A stretch of 64,000 bases of DNA. It comes from Flavihumibacter fluvii. Its GTDB lineage: Bacteria; Bacteroidota; Bacteroidia; Chitinophagales; Chitinophagaceae. The DNA lies in contig NZ_CP092333.1 in assembly GCF_018595675.2 (NCBI RefSeq), positions 2,938,001-3,002,000 on the forward strand, read 5' to 3'. Below are positions 24,874-34,644 of the stretch, piece after piece (position 1 is the first letter of the stretch; each line of letters begins with the position of its first letter). Both the position numbers and the translations under genes were made by a program. The notes beneath the pieces were generated by a model, which saw only the letters and a program-made list of their open reading frames with translations, ran no database searches and was not told the origin of the DNA.

Positions 24874-27800
24874 ATGAGATATTTTCTTGCGGCCATCCTG
24901 CTGATGGCCTTCGCCCAAACTAACAATGCACAGGACACGCGGCTCTTACGCCAACCTGATATCAGCGAACAGAAAATCGTATTTGTATATGCCGGTGACC
25001 TTTGGACTGTGGACAAACAGGGTGGTGGGGCAACAAGGCTGACCAGTTTTCCCGGAGTTGAATTCAACCCAAAATTTTCCCCTGATGGAAAGATGATCGC
25101 TTTCAGTGGCCAGTACCAGGAAAACACAGATGTGTATGTGGTGCCCAGTACCGGCGGAACCCCGAAAAGGCTCACCTGGCATCCTGAATATGATGTGGTA
25201 GCGGGATGGAGCCCGGATGGAAAGATCGTCTTTAACTCCAGTCGCGACGCCATGCATGGCGCCGCGCCAAAGATGTATACCATCGGCCTCAACGACGGGC
25301 TCCCCCAGCCGATGCCTATGCCTCGGGCCTTTCGCGGTAGCTATTCACCCGACGGAAAATCCTACGCCTACGAAATGAACCTGCGCTGGGATGAAGAGTG
25401 GCGCAACTATCGCGGTGGCCAGAACAACCCGATCTGGGTGCTTGACCTGCAAAACTATTCCCTCAAAAAACTGCCCTTTACAAACAGTCACGATATGCTG
25501 CCGGCCTGGATGGGAAATTATATTTACTTCCTTTCCGATCGCGATTCGGCCATGAATATCTACAGGTATAACACAGCAACCAGCGCCATCGAACAGCTGA
25601 CATTTTTTGCAGAATACGATATTAAAAATCTTTCCGCCAACCACAATGCGCTGGTCTTTGAATATGGCGGTGACCTCTATACGATGGACGCAGGATCCAA
25701 ACAATATAAAAAGGTTCCTATCGAAGTAAAAGGCGATTTCCCCTGGCTCGATACAAAATGGGTGAACGCGGTGGACTGGCTCAGCAAGCCGGCCATCTCT
25801 CCCACTGGCCAACGTGTAGTATTTGAAGCCCGTGGCGAGATCCTCACACTGCCGGTGAAAAAAGGCGATGCGCGCAACCTCACCAATTCATCCGGCAGCC
25901 GCGAACACGACCCGGCCTGGTCACCCGATGGGAAAAGCATAGCCTGGTTCTCAGATGCCAGCGGCGAATACAGCCTCATGATCGCAAATCCTGATGGACT
26001 CAGTAAAGTCCGTGAAATAAAGATCCCGCACCCCACTTATTATTATGCACCGGTCTGGTCGCCCGATTCAAAACACATTGCCTTTACAGACCATCTCCAA
26101 CAGTTATGGAGAACCGAAATCGCCACAGGCAAAACAACCCTGGTCGATAAAGATGCTTACCTGCATCCGGAACGGACCATCAACCCGGTATGGTCGCCCG
26201 ATTCCAAATGGATCGCCTATGCCAAACGGCTGCCCTCACAATACCATGTGATCATGGCCTATGACATTGCCAAAGCAAAAGCCATCCAGTTGACCGATGG
26301 CATGTCAGACGCGCTGGCACCGGCCTGGGATGCCAATGGCAAATGGCTCTACTTCCTGGCCAGCACCAATTTTGCCTTATCATCGGGCTGGCTCGATATG
26401 AGTGCTTATGAAAGACCCACCCGGCGGGCAGTGTACCTGGTGGTGCTGAAAAAAGGCGACCCCTCACCTTTGCTGCCAGAAAGCGATGAAGAAAAACCAG
26501 AGGTAAAAAAAGACGACAAAAAACCTGAAACCGATACACCAAAAATCACTGTACAGATCGACCTGGCAGGCATCAGCCAACGCATCCTGTCCCTTGGATT
26601 GCCAGAAAGGAATTATGGAGACCTGAAGGCCGGTGGAGAAGGCGAACTCTTTATCAGTGAATATATCCAGAACCAGGATGGCGCCACCCTGAGCAAATAC
26701 ACCATCAAGGAACGCAAGGCAGAAAAATTTTTATCGCCTGTACATTATTTCACCCTTTCAAACGACAGGAAAAAGCTATTATACAAATCAGGTCCAACCT
26801 GGGGCGTAGTGGAAACATCGGGCAAACCCAATACTGGCGATGGCGCATTATCAACAGCAGGTATCCAGCTGAAAGTTGATCCGCGCAAAGAATGGCAGCA
26901 GATCTTTCGCGAAGGCTGGCGGTACCAGCGCGATTACCTCTACGTGAACAATACGCATGGCGCGGATTGGAACAAAGTCTATGAACGATATGCACCACTG
27001 GTGGAATATGTTGCCCACCGCAGTGACCTCAATTACCTGCTCGATATATTGGGCGGCGAGGTTTCCATTGGCCACTCCTTTGTAGGCGGCGGCGACCAGC
27101 CCAAAGCAGATCCGGTGAAAATTGGGTTACTGGGCGCTGACCTGGAGATAGCCAACAACCGTTACCGCATCAAAAAGATCTATAACGGGGAGAACTGGAA
27201 TCCCGACCTACGTGCACCCCTAAGCGCACCGGGAGTGGATGTGAACGAAGGCGATTATATCATCGCAGTAGATGGCGTTACGCTACATACGCCAACCAAT
27301 CCATACAGCCTTTTTGAAAATAAAGCCAATAAGCAGGTGTCCCTGAAAGTGAGTAAGCAGGCAGATGGCAGCAATGCCCGAAACGTTATTGTTGTGCCGG
27401 TAGAATCAGAAATGACCCTGCGCAATTTTGATTGGGTGGAAAGCAACCGCAGGAAGGTGGACAAATTATCCGATGGCAAGATCGCCTATGTGTGGTTACC
27501 CAATACGGCGGATGGCGGTTACAATTATTTTAACCGGTACTATTTCGCGCAGCAGGATAAACCCGGTGTTATTCTCGATGAGCGCTACAATGGCGGTGGT
27601 TCCATTGCGGATTACATTGTGGATATCCTCAACCGCCGGTTGCGTGGTTATTTCAATAATGTAAGCGGTGATAAGATCCCCTGGAAAGAGCCGCTGACGG
27701 GCATCCTGGGACCCAAAGTGATGATCGTGAATGAAATGGCGGGCTCCGGTGGCGATATGCTGCCCTATATGTTCCGGCAGATGAAAATCGGTCCACTCGT

Positions 27801-28101
27801 CGGCACCAAAACCTGGGGTGGATTAGTTGGTATCTGGGATACGCCCGAGCTGATGGACGGCGGCGGCATGACCGCACCACGCGGTGGTTTCTTTAATACA
27901 GAAGGCAAATGGGATGTAGAAAATATTGGCATCGCACCAGATATAGAAGTAGAGATGACGCCGAAAGAGGTGATCGAAGGCCATGATCCGCAACTCGAAA
28001 AGGCCGTAGAAACGGCACTGAAATTATTGAAAGAAAATCCGGTAAAGCTACAGGCAGAACCAGCCGCGCCGGTGAGGGCGTTTAGACCGAACCGCAGGTG
28101 A
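24874..28101 (+). CDS. Tricorn protease homologue (S41 family), secreted
   Basis: A 1075-residue exported peptidase with signal peptide (MRYFLAAILLMAFAQTNNAQ). The N-terminal half holds a six- to seven-bladed TolB-like propeller (FSPDGKMIAFSG, WSPDGKIVF, YSPDGKSYAY, WSPDSKHIAF), which gates substrate. A helical core with the conserved His (VEYVAHRSDLNYLL), a PDZ domain (VDVNEGDYIIAVDGV) and the S41 catalytic domain follow. That domain has the nucleophile in EMAGSGGDMLPY and then TWGGLVG. The family degrades peptides released by other proteases. Its TGA lies in the second heptamer palindrome. It is divergent from the serine hydrolase, from which about 140 bases separate it. Confidence 0.92.
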   Translation: MRYFLAAILLMAFAQTNNAQDTRLLRQPDISEQKIVFVYAGDLWTVDKQGGGATRLTSFPGVEFNPKFSPDGKMIAFSGQYQENTDVYVVPSTGGTPKRLTWHPEYDVVAGWSPDGKIVFNSSRDAMHGAAPKMYTIGLNDGLPQPMPMPRAFRGSYSPDGKSYAYEMNLRWDEEWRNYRGGQNNPIWVLDLQNYSLKKLPFTNSHDMLPAWMGNYIYFLSDRDSAMNIYRYNTATSAIEQLTFFAEYDIKNLSANHNALVFEYGGDLYTMDAGSKQYKKVPIEVKGDFPWLDTKWVNAVDWLSKPAISPTGQRVVFEARGEILTLPVKKGDARNLTNSSGSREHDPAWSPDGKSIAWFSDASGEYSLMIANPDGLSKVREIKIPHPTYYYAPVWSPDSKHIAFTDHLQQLWRTEIATGKTTLVDKDAYLHPERTINPVWSPDSKWIAYAKRLPSQYHVIMAYDIAKAKAIQLTDGMSDALAPAWDANGKWLYFLASTNFALSSGWLDMSAYERPTRRAVYLVVLKKGDPSPLLPESDEEKPEVKKDDKKPETDTPKITVQIDLAGISQRILSLGLPERNYGDLKAGGEGELFISEYIQNQDGATLSKYTIKERKAEKFLSPVHYFTLSNDRKKLLYKSGPTWGVVETSGKPNTGDGALSTAGIQLKVDPRKEWQQIFREGWRYQRDYLYVNNTHGADWNKVYERYAPLVEYVAHRSDLNYLLDILGGEVSIGHSFVGGGDQPKADPVKIGLLGADLEIANNRYRIKKIYNGENWNPDLRAPLSAPGVDVNEGDYIIAVDGVTLHTPTNPYSLFENKANKQVSLKVSKQADGSNARNVIVVPVESEMTLRNFDWVESNRRKVDKLSDGKIAYVWLPNTADGGYNYFNRYYFAQQDKPGVILDERYNGGGSIADYIVDILNRRLRGYFNNVSGDKIPWKEPLTGILGPKVMIVNEMAGSGGDMLPYMFRQMKIGPLVGTKTWGGLVGIWDTPELMDGGGMTAPRGGFFNTEGKWDVENIGIAPDIEVEMTPKEVIEGHDPQLEKAVETALKLLKENPVKLQAEPAAPVRAFRPNRR

Positions 28102-28175
28102 ACGGTGAACAGTAAGCGGTGAACGGTAAACGGGGGCATACCGTTCACCGTTCACCGTTTACTGTTTACCTGCGG
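28092..28175. repeat. Heptamer-based palindrome between convergent genes, copy B
   Basis: Arms 28092-28126 and 28141-28175 match at 29 of 35 positions when inverted; all differences are A/G transitions, so the RNA can still pair through G-U. Units are GGTGAAC, AGTAAGC, GGTAAAC and similar. The tricorn TGA and the aldolase-family TAA lie inside the arms, and the last aldolase codons (A-G-K-Q) are encoded by the repeat. Confidence 0.78.
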
Positions 28176-29100
28176 TTGGGGTAATTCCCAGCCTTTCGCA
28201 CCAGCCAAGGAAGCGTGCATGAATTTCATCGAGTGTTTGCTTTTGCTGTGGGGTTAATTCCAGGGCATAGGTGCGGCTGATGGTACGCACCGGCAGTCCG
28301 CGCTTCTGCAGGAAATATTTTGCACTCATAGGATAAGCCTGGTGAATAATCGGATCCACGGCACTGAGTTCGGATTGTAACCAGGCGACGTCTGCCTGTT
28401 TTTCCGGGTTCAGGGCGTTGTCACACATCCACACCATGATCTCGGGATAAAAATTCCCGGAAATAGAGGACATGCCTTTCGCCCCCATCTGCAGGGAATA
28501 CATTGAGTTCGGCGTATGCGCATCATAAAATTCGAGGTGGCTATCCTTCGCGATCTCAATCTTTGCTTTAACGCTATCCAATAAAATAGAAGTATCCTTA
28601 TGGTATACCAGCCGGTCCGACATAAGCAACTGGCGAAAAACATCAGCCGTTAATATCCGCTTATAGGGAGCCGGACATTCATAGGTCCCCAAAGGAATAT
28701 TGCCGGTAAGCCCAAACATCTTATCAAAGTTTTGCAACAGTATTTCATCACTGCCATCCACCTTCGCAAAATGACCAGTGATCATGATCGCCGCATCGAT
28801 ACCGGTATCGTAGATCTTTTTTGTGAACTCGGCCTTGTCTTCAATTGTAAATCCAAATGAACCCGTGGCAACCACCGGCAAACGTTTATTGATGTATTTC
28901 ACAACAAAGGCAGTGAGCTCCAGCCTTTCATCTTCGCTGATGCTATACATTTCACTGCTGAGGCAATTGGCGAAAAACCCTTTCACACCGGCAGCCAGGT
29001 AAAAATCAATCAAGGCGGGCAGCACCTCGTAATCCACCTTGGCCTTGAGGTTAAAAGGGGTGATCATTACCGGGACAAATTTTTTCTCCGCTGTATTCAT
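28159..29100 (-). CDS. Dihydrodipicolinate synthase/N-acetylneuraminate lyase family protein
   Basis: A 313-residue cytoplasmic TIM-barrel class I aldolase. The Schiff-base Lys is in LVYHKDTS and the catalytic Tyr in LGTYECPAPYKR. The GxxGE loop of true DapA is replaced by NCLSSEMYSI, so the enzyme is more likely a catabolic lyase or dehydratase for a keto-acid sugar than a lysine-pathway DapA. Its ATG overlaps the stop of the SSS symporter by four bases, so uptake and cleavage of one substrate are coupled. The divergent Gfo/Idh oxidoreductase fits a sugar-acid pathway. The C-terminus runs into the heptamer palindrome. Confidence 0.82.
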   Translation of the reverse strand: MNTAEKKFVPVMITPFNLKAKVDYEVLPALIDFYLAAGVKGFFANCLSSEMYSISEDERLELTAFVVKYINKRLPVVATGSFGFTIEDKAEFTKKIYDTGIDAAIMITGHFAKVDGSDEILLQNFDKMFGLTGNIPLGTYECPAPYKRILTADVFRQLLMSDRLVYHKDTSILLDSVKAKIEIAKDSHLEFYDAHTPNSMYSLQMGAKGMSSISGNFYPEIMVWMCDNALNPEKQADVAWLQSELSAVDPIIHQAYPMSAKYFLQKRGLPVRTISRTYALELTPQQKQTLDEIHARFLGWCERLGITPTAGKQ

Positions 29101-30665
29101 TGGTGCACAGGTTTAAAGAGGTTTTTGATTTTAGGTAGCAGTAGGCCCACCAGGAAGATCGTCATCGTACCCACAACAATGATCATATTTTTATGCAACA
29201 CATTTCTCAGGGCGCTGTGTTCATCGGGAATGAGCGTAGGAAAGGTCATCCATACAATCACAAGTATGCCGATAATGGTAGCGATAAATGCTTCAACATT
29301 GTTCGTGCGCCGGCTGCTGATGCCCAATAAAAATAACCCGAGCATGCCCGCCGCAAAGATCCCCGACAATTCCCACCACAGGTCGAGAATACTCTTTACG
29401 CCAATCATGGCTACGCCACATATAATGCCCACCATACCGAAAATAAAGGTGCTCAGGTACAAGGACCGCATCGTTTGTTTATCTGTTGCGTTCCTTGAAA
29501 AATACCGCTTGTAAATATCTTCCGTAAACACCGTGGCGGAGGCATTCATGCCACTGCTGATGGTGCTCATTGCAGCTGATAAAATCGCCGCGATGATCAG
29601 TCCGACCAAACCCGTCGGAATACTGGTGACCATAAAATTCGGCATCACTTTATCCCCATAATCACTAGGCTGTAAGGTGCCGGCCAATTGTGCGATGGAT
29701 GCCTGGGTAGCCCCCACAGGAAGCCTTTCTGCCGCGGCCTGCATGCGGATACCTTCCGATAATTCTGGATGCACCTGGTAATAGGCATAAAGGCTGGCAC
29801 CAATGACGAGGAACAACAGGGATGCCGGCAGGTATAATTTCACGCAAAGCCATAATGATTTTTCCGCTTCTTTCTCCGAGGTAGTGGTATGGTAGCGCTG
29901 AACATAATTCTGGTCCATCCCGAAATTATTCAGGTTAATAAAAAACCCATACAAGAGCACCACCCAAAAAGTGGAGGTGGTGAAATCCGGGAAAAAACTG
30001 CCGAGGCTGAACTTGCCATCCCGCTGCCCGATCTCCACAATATGACCTACCCCGCCCGGCATATTGTAAACGATCAGCACCAGGATCAATATTGCGCCGA
30101 GGGTCTTGACCACAGCCTGCACCACTTCCGTCCAGATCACCGCTTCAATGCCCCCGAGCACGGTATAAATAATGATGATGATCCCCACCACGATGATGAT
30201 CGTGGCCATCGAATAACCCGTCAATGCCTGCAGGCTGAGGGCGATACCAAAAAAAACAGAGCCCATCCGCGCGAACTGGGTCAGTAGAAAACAAACAACG
30301 GCGTATGTGCGGGCCCAGGCCCCGAACCTATGCTCAAGGTGTGTGTAGGCAGAGACTTCGCCGGTCTGCCTGTAAAAGGGAATAAAATATTTCGCAGCGA
30401 TCCAGGCCGCCAGGGGCATCGATAAACTAAACACAAAAGCATTCCAGTTACTGCCGAAAGCCTTGCCCGGAACACCCAGGAAAGTATTGCTGCTGAGGAA
30501 GGTAGCATAGATCGAGAGGCCGATGGCCCAGCCCGGAATTTTTCCCGATGCCCGGGTAAACTGGTCTGCGCTTTTGCCTTTTTTGGAGAACCACAATCCC
30601 ACCAGCACCATGGCCAGCATGTATGCTAAAATAATGAACAGGTCAAAAAGTGGAATATGTTTCAT
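29097..30665 (-). CDS. Sodium:solute symporter (SSS family)
   Basis: A 522-residue inner-membrane transporter with about 13 hydrophobic helices. I take ATG 30665 (MKHIPLFDLFIILAYMLAM) because it begins with the usual first helix of SSS proteins; the longer frame adds 41 polar residues. Family features include the Na-site region GWAIGLSIYATFLSSNTFLG and the later MSTISSGMNASATVFTEDIY. The closest families carry sugars, sialic acid or other organic anions. It overlaps the aldolase-family gene by four bases (ATGA), so both serve one catabolic route. It is divergent from the Gfo/Idh gene at 30810. Confidence 0.9.
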   Translation of the reverse strand: MKHIPLFDLFIILAYMLAMVLVGLWFSKKGKSADQFTRASGKIPGWAIGLSIYATFLSSNTFLGVPGKAFGSNWNAFVFSLSMPLAAWIAAKYFIPFYRQTGEVSAYTHLEHRFGAWARTYAVVCFLLTQFARMGSVFFGIALSLQALTGYSMATIIIVVGIIIIIYTVLGGIEAVIWTEVVQAVVKTLGAILILVLIVYNMPGGVGHIVEIGQRDGKFSLGSFFPDFTTSTFWVVLLYGFFINLNNFGMDQNYVQRYHTTTSEKEAEKSLWLCVKLYLPASLLFLVIGASLYAYYQVHPELSEGIRMQAAAERLPVGATQASIAQLAGTLQPSDYGDKVMPNFMVTSIPTGLVGLIIAAILSAAMSTISSGMNASATVFTEDIYKRYFSRNATDKQTMRSLYLSTFIFGMVGIICGVAMIGVKSILDLWWELSGIFAAGMLGLFLLGISSRRTNNVEAFIATIIGILVIVWMTFPTLIPDEHSALRNVLHKNMIIVVGTMTIFLVGLLLPKIKNLFKPVHQ

Positions 30666-30809
30666 TATGTGACTAGAGCGCCGGTTTGGGTTTTTATACT
30701 CATATACCGGCACTTTTTTTTCAAGATTTCTCTTTGTGGATGAGTATAATAATGAAGTTTCCGGCTCTAAGGTAAGAACCAGGGGCATTAACGATTAAAA
30801 CAACAACTT

Positions 30810-32246
30810 ATGACCGTTTTCAAAAAAGGGGTATCCAGGAGAAATTTTGTAAAAAATACTTCGCTTGCCGCAGGAGCTGCAATGATCGTCCCGCGCCATG
30901 TATTGGGCCGCGGCTATGTTGCGCCCAGCGACACATTGAATATAGCGGGCATCGGTGCCGGCGGTAAGGGCAAGGATGACCTGAAACATTTTGCAGAAAG
31001 TCCGAAAGTGAATATTGTTGCCCTTTGCGATGTGGATGAAAAGCGTGCTGAAGAATCGCGCAAGCGTTTTCCTAAAGCCAGGTTCTACAAGGATTTCCGT
31101 GAAATGCTTGCAAAGGAGAAGAACAATATCGACGCCTGCTCGGTGTCAACCCCAGATAACGTGCATGCTGTAGCCAGTTTAGCCGCTATGCAACTCGGCA
31201 AACACGTGTATTGCCAGAAACCGCTCTGCCACGATATATATGAAGCCCGCCTGATGGCCGAGGCTGCTAAAAAATACAAAGTGGTGACCCAGATGGGCAA
31301 CCAGGGCGGATCAAGTGATGGTGTACGCCAGGCCAAGGAAATGTATGACTCCGGCATGATCGGCCAGGTGCATACCGTGCAGGTCTGGACCAACCGGCCG
31401 ATCTGGCCACAGGGCTTGCCCACGCCTACGGGAAAATTTGAGGTGCCGAAAGAGCTGGACTGGAACCTATGGCTCGGACCTGCAAAATATATTGATTACA
31501 ATCCCGCCTACCATCCCTGGAGCTGGCGTGGTTGGAATGCATTTGGTACAGGCGCCCTGGGTGATATGGCCTGTCATATGATGGACCCTGTTTTCAGGCT
31601 GTTGCCGATTGATTTTCCCACAGAAGTGGAATGTTCCATCCCAACCAGCTGGATGCCCAATGGTGATGAAGCAAAATATCCGGAAGGATTCCCGGCAGCT
31701 TCCCAGATCCATTTAAAATATCCCCGGAAAGATGGTAAGGGCGATATCAGGGTATCGTGGTACGATGGCGGACTGCTGCCACCACTACCCGATGAATTAA
31801 TGCCCGGCGAACAATTTGGTGGTGATGATGGCGGTGCCTTGTTTATTGGCACTAAAGGCAAAATGATCGTGGACTGCTATGGTGAACGTCCACGGCTTTT
31901 GCCTTCCAAACTGATGGCACAAACAACGCTGCCACCCAAAACCCTGCCCCGGGTTCCTGAAGGACACTACCTGCAATGGGTGAACGCTTGTATGGCAGGT
32001 TATGGCAACGGAACAACGAGTTCCCCTTTTGAATACGCCGGACCATTTACCGAAAGTATCCTGATCGGAAACCTGGCCATTCGCAGCTGGAACCTGCCGA
32101 ACAGTAAAAAAGTAAAAGATGATGACGCCGATTACCTGGGCCGCATCAAACTATTGTGGGATGCAAAAAATATGCGCATCACCAATTTCGATGAGGCCAA
32201 CCAGTTCGTGAAAAGGGAATACCGCGAAGGCTGGAAAATTAGTTAG
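30810..32246 (+). CDS. Gfo/Idh/MocA-family oxidoreductase with Tat-type signal
   Basis: A 478-residue NAD(P)-dependent oxidoreductase of the glucose-fructose oxidoreductase family. The start carries a twin-arginine signal (SRRNFVKNTSLAAGAAMIVP), so the folded enzyme is exported. The Rossmann dinucleotide motif is IAGIGAGGKGKDDL, followed by VALCDVDEKRAEE. The sugar-binding region has the EKP-like motif as QKPLCHDIYEAR. Such Tat-exported members are frequent in Planctomycetes and Bacteroidota glycan loci. It leads a plus-strand group with an esterase-like hydrolase 22 bases downstream. The substrate is unknown. Confidence 0.88.
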   Translation: MTVFKKGVSRRNFVKNTSLAAGAAMIVPRHVLGRGYVAPSDTLNIAGIGAGGKGKDDLKHFAESPKVNIVALCDVDEKRAEESRKRFPKARFYKDFREMLAKEKNNIDACSVSTPDNVHAVASLAAMQLGKHVYCQKPLCHDIYEARLMAEAAKKYKVVTQMGNQGGSSDGVRQAKEMYDSGMIGQVHTVQVWTNRPIWPQGLPTPTGKFEVPKELDWNLWLGPAKYIDYNPAYHPWSWRGWNAFGTGALGDMACHMMDPVFRLLPIDFPTEVECSIPTSWMPNGDEAKYPEGFPAASQIHLKYPRKDGKGDIRVSWYDGGLLPPLPDELMPGEQFGGDDGGALFIGTKGKMIVDCYGERPRLLPSKLMAQTTLPPKTLPRVPEGHYLQWVNACMAGYGNGTTSSPFEYAGPFTESILIGNLAIRSWNLPNSKKVKDDDADYLGRIKLLWDAKNMRITNFDEANQFVKREYREGWKIS

Positions 32247-32268
32247 CTTAGGGTTAACTGATACAGGT

Positions 32269-33396
32269 ATGAAAAAAACAATTGGCCTTTTATTTTTTAC
32301 CATACTGGTTTGCACCGGGCAACTCTATTCACAGGCTGAGCTTTGCCAGGGCGCATACTTTACAGAACAACAGGGATATGATTTTTTACAAAGTCATATC
32401 CCTGTTTCATTAGAAGCCTGGACAGAGCGATCTGAAAAAATCGTGCGGCAGATAAAAGCCGGCATGCAATTGGAACAGATGCCCGCGCCGGTTGGCACTG
32501 CGCCGATCATCCATAGCCGGAAAGTAATGGATGGCTATACGGTGGAAAATGTGGCCTTCGAAAGCCTGCCCGGGTTTTATGTAACCGGGAACCTGTACCG
32601 GCCGCTGCGCAAGGAAAAATCATATCCCGGAATATTATGCCCCCATGGCCATTTTAGTAATCCCGATACCAGATTCAATGAAGACACGCAAAAACGTTGT
32701 GCCGGATTAGCAAGGATGGGTGCCGTGGTATTTGTATGGGATATGGTCGGTTACGGCGATTCAAAACAAGTTACGCATACGATTGCAAAAGCGCTGAAAT
32801 TGCAAACGATCAACAGCATCCGTGCGCTGGATTTTTTATTGTCCTTACCCGGTGTCGATTCCAATCGAATTGCTGTAACGGGAGAATCAGGCGGCGGTAC
32901 ACAAAGTTTTATTTTAACGGCGCTGGACAAACGAATTAAGGTAGCTGTGCCCTGCGTAATGGTATCGGCACATTTTTTTGGCGGCTGTGTTTGTGAAAGC
33001 GGCATGCCCATCCATAAAAAGGGAGACTACCAGACCAACAATACAGAAATCGCTGCCATAGCGGCGCCCAGGCCCATGCTGCTGATCTCTGACGGGGCCG
33101 ACTGGACCAAAAACAATCCAACTACCGAGTATCCCTACCTGCAGAAAATATATGCTTTATACAACCAGCAGGCGCGGGTGGAGAATGTACACCTGCCCAA
33201 TGAAAAGCACGATTATGGTCCATCAAAACGGAAAGCCATGTATGCCTTCATGGCCAAATACCTGCAGCTACACCCCGACCAATTAAAAGAACCCGGCACC
33301 ATTTTATCACAGTCCGAACTCTCCGTTTTTGACCAGCAACATCCCCTGCCTTCGAACGCACTAAAGGGTGACGCAGCAGTGATGGTATTATTATAA
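32269..33396 (+). CDS. Secreted alpha/beta hydrolase (acetyl xylan esterase-like)
   Basis: A 375-residue exported hydrolase with signal peptide (MKKTIGLLFFTILVCTGQLY then SQ). The nucleophile elbow is VTGESGGGTQS. The acid is probably the Asp in LLISDGADWT and the His in NEKHDYGPSKR, the order of an alpha/beta hydrolase triad. The N-terminal PGFYVTGNLYRPL and CPHGHFSN are typical of acetyl xylan esterase and dienelactone hydrolase-like families attached to glycan loci. It probably removes an ester group from an oligosaccharide. Located between the oxidoreductase and the DUF5009 gene. Confidence 0.82.
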   Translation: MKKTIGLLFFTILVCTGQLYSQAELCQGAYFTEQQGYDFLQSHIPVSLEAWTERSEKIVRQIKAGMQLEQMPAPVGTAPIIHSRKVMDGYTVENVAFESLPGFYVTGNLYRPLRKEKSYPGILCPHGHFSNPDTRFNEDTQKRCAGLARMGAVVFVWDMVGYGDSKQVTHTIAKALKLQTINSIRALDFLLSLPGVDSNRIAVTGESGGGTQSFILTALDKRIKVAVPCVMVSAHFFGGCVCESGMPIHKKGDYQTNNTEIAAIAAPRPMLLISDGADWTKNNPTTEYPYLQKIYALYNQQARVENVHLPNEKHDYGPSKRKAMYAFMAKYLQLHPDQLKEPGTILSQSELSVFDQQHPLPSNALKGDAAVMVLL

Positions 33397-33435
33397 ATCA
33401 TTACCTTAAGCAAATAGTTAGCAAAAAAATAAGTT

Positions 33436-34644
33436 ATGGCGCTCACTGCTCAAAGTGTTCCTGATAAGTTGCCGGTCTACCGGGTAGCTTCAGTTGATGT
33501 ATACCGTGGTTTCGTAATGCTGCTGATGATGGGCGAAATCCTGTCCTTGGAATCTGTAGCGAAGGCTTTGCCGGATAGCGGTTTCTGGAATTTCCTGGCA
33601 TTCAACCAGGGACATGTGGAATGGACCTGGCTATCCCTGCATGATATGATCCAGCCCTCCTTTACATTTTTAGTAGGTGTGGCATTGCCATATTCTGTGG
33701 CCAGCCGGAAAAGCAAGGGTGCATCATTCAGGAATATCATCCTGCATACCATCAAGCGTTCCCTGATCCTGATCTTCTTAGGGATCTTTTTACGTTCCAT
33801 GTATTCGGAGCAAACCAATTTCACTTTTGAAGACACCCTAACACAAATCGGACTTGGTTATACATTTTTGGTGTTGTTATCCTATACCTCCCATCGCACC
33901 CAAATCATAGCGCTGGTGGTAATACTGGTTGGTTACTGGCTCGCCTTTGCCCTCTATCCCCTGCCCGATGCCAGTTTTGATTATGCGGCTGCCGGAGTAG
34001 TACCCAACTGGGAACATAACCTGCAGGGCTTTGCTGCACACTGGAATAAGAATACCAACCTGGCCTGGGCCTTTGACAAATGGTTCCTGAACTTATTTCC
34101 AAGGGAGAAGCCTTTCTTAAATAACGGCGGCGGCTATTCCACATTAAGTTTTATTCCCACACTCGGCACCATGATCCTGGGTTCATTTGCAGGAAGGGCC
34201 TTAAAAGACGATACCCTTCCAACCCAAAAACTGAAATTCTTTGTGACCACCGGATTGGCCTTAATCGTTCTTGCTGTTGTCCTGCATTTTGCCGGTATCA
34301 ATCCCATCGTGAAACGCATCTGGACGCCGGCCTGGACAATCTTCAGCGGGGGTATCTGCTTTTTATTCTTAGCCTTCTTCTATGGTGTAGTAGATGTGCA
34401 ACAAAAAAAGAAATGGTCTTTTTTCCTGATGGTAATCGGTATGAATTCCATTGCAGCCTATGTAATTGCTGATGGTGGCATCCGTGATTTTATTGCAAAG
34501 TCGCTTTACATACACCTTGGCCCGACTTATGACCAGGTATTCGGAATGCCTTATGCCACCCTTGTAAAAGGCATGCTGGTGCTGTTCTTTATGTGGCTGA
34601 TCCTTTACTGGATGTATAAGAAAAAGATTTTCATCAAGATCTAA
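33436..34644 (+). CDS. DUF5009-type membrane acyltransferase-like protein
   Basis: A 402-residue integral membrane protein with about ten helices. The first cytoplasmic part reads RVASVDVYRGFVMLLMMGEI, the YRG signature of heparan-alpha-glucosaminide N-acetyltransferase-like and DUF5009 proteins. The conserved TWLSLHDMIQPSFTFLVGVA and the ending MWLILYWMYKKKIFIKI also fit. Relatives are thought to transfer acyl groups to sugars across the membrane, but this is not proven for DUF5009. Its TAA directly precedes the ATG of the next gene with no gap. A more distant relative occurs at 44393. Confidence 0.8.
   Translation: MALTAQSVPDKLPVYRVASVDVYRGFVMLLMMGEILSLESVAKALPDSGFWNFLAFNQGHVEWTWLSLHDMIQPSFTFLVGVALPYSVASRKSKGASFRNIILHTIKRSLILIFLGIFLRSMYSEQTNFTFEDTLTQIGLGYTFLVLLSYTSHRTQIIALVVILVGYWLAFALYPLPDASFDYAAAGVVPNWEHNLQGFAAHWNKNTNLAWAFDKWFLNLFPREKPFLNNGGGYSTLSFIPTLGTMILGSFAGRALKDDTLPTQKLKFFVTTGLALIVLAVVLHFAGINPIVKRIWTPAWTIFSGGICFLFLAFFYGVVDVQQKKKWSFFLMVIGMNSIAAYVIADGGIRDFIAKSLYIHLGPTYDQVFGMPYATLVKGMLVLFFMWLILYWMYKKKIFIKI

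Noticed and set aside
30666-30809. Inverted repeat between the symporter and Gfo/Idh genes
   Set aside because: Only about seven bases pair around a long loop, too weak to call an operator or terminator.
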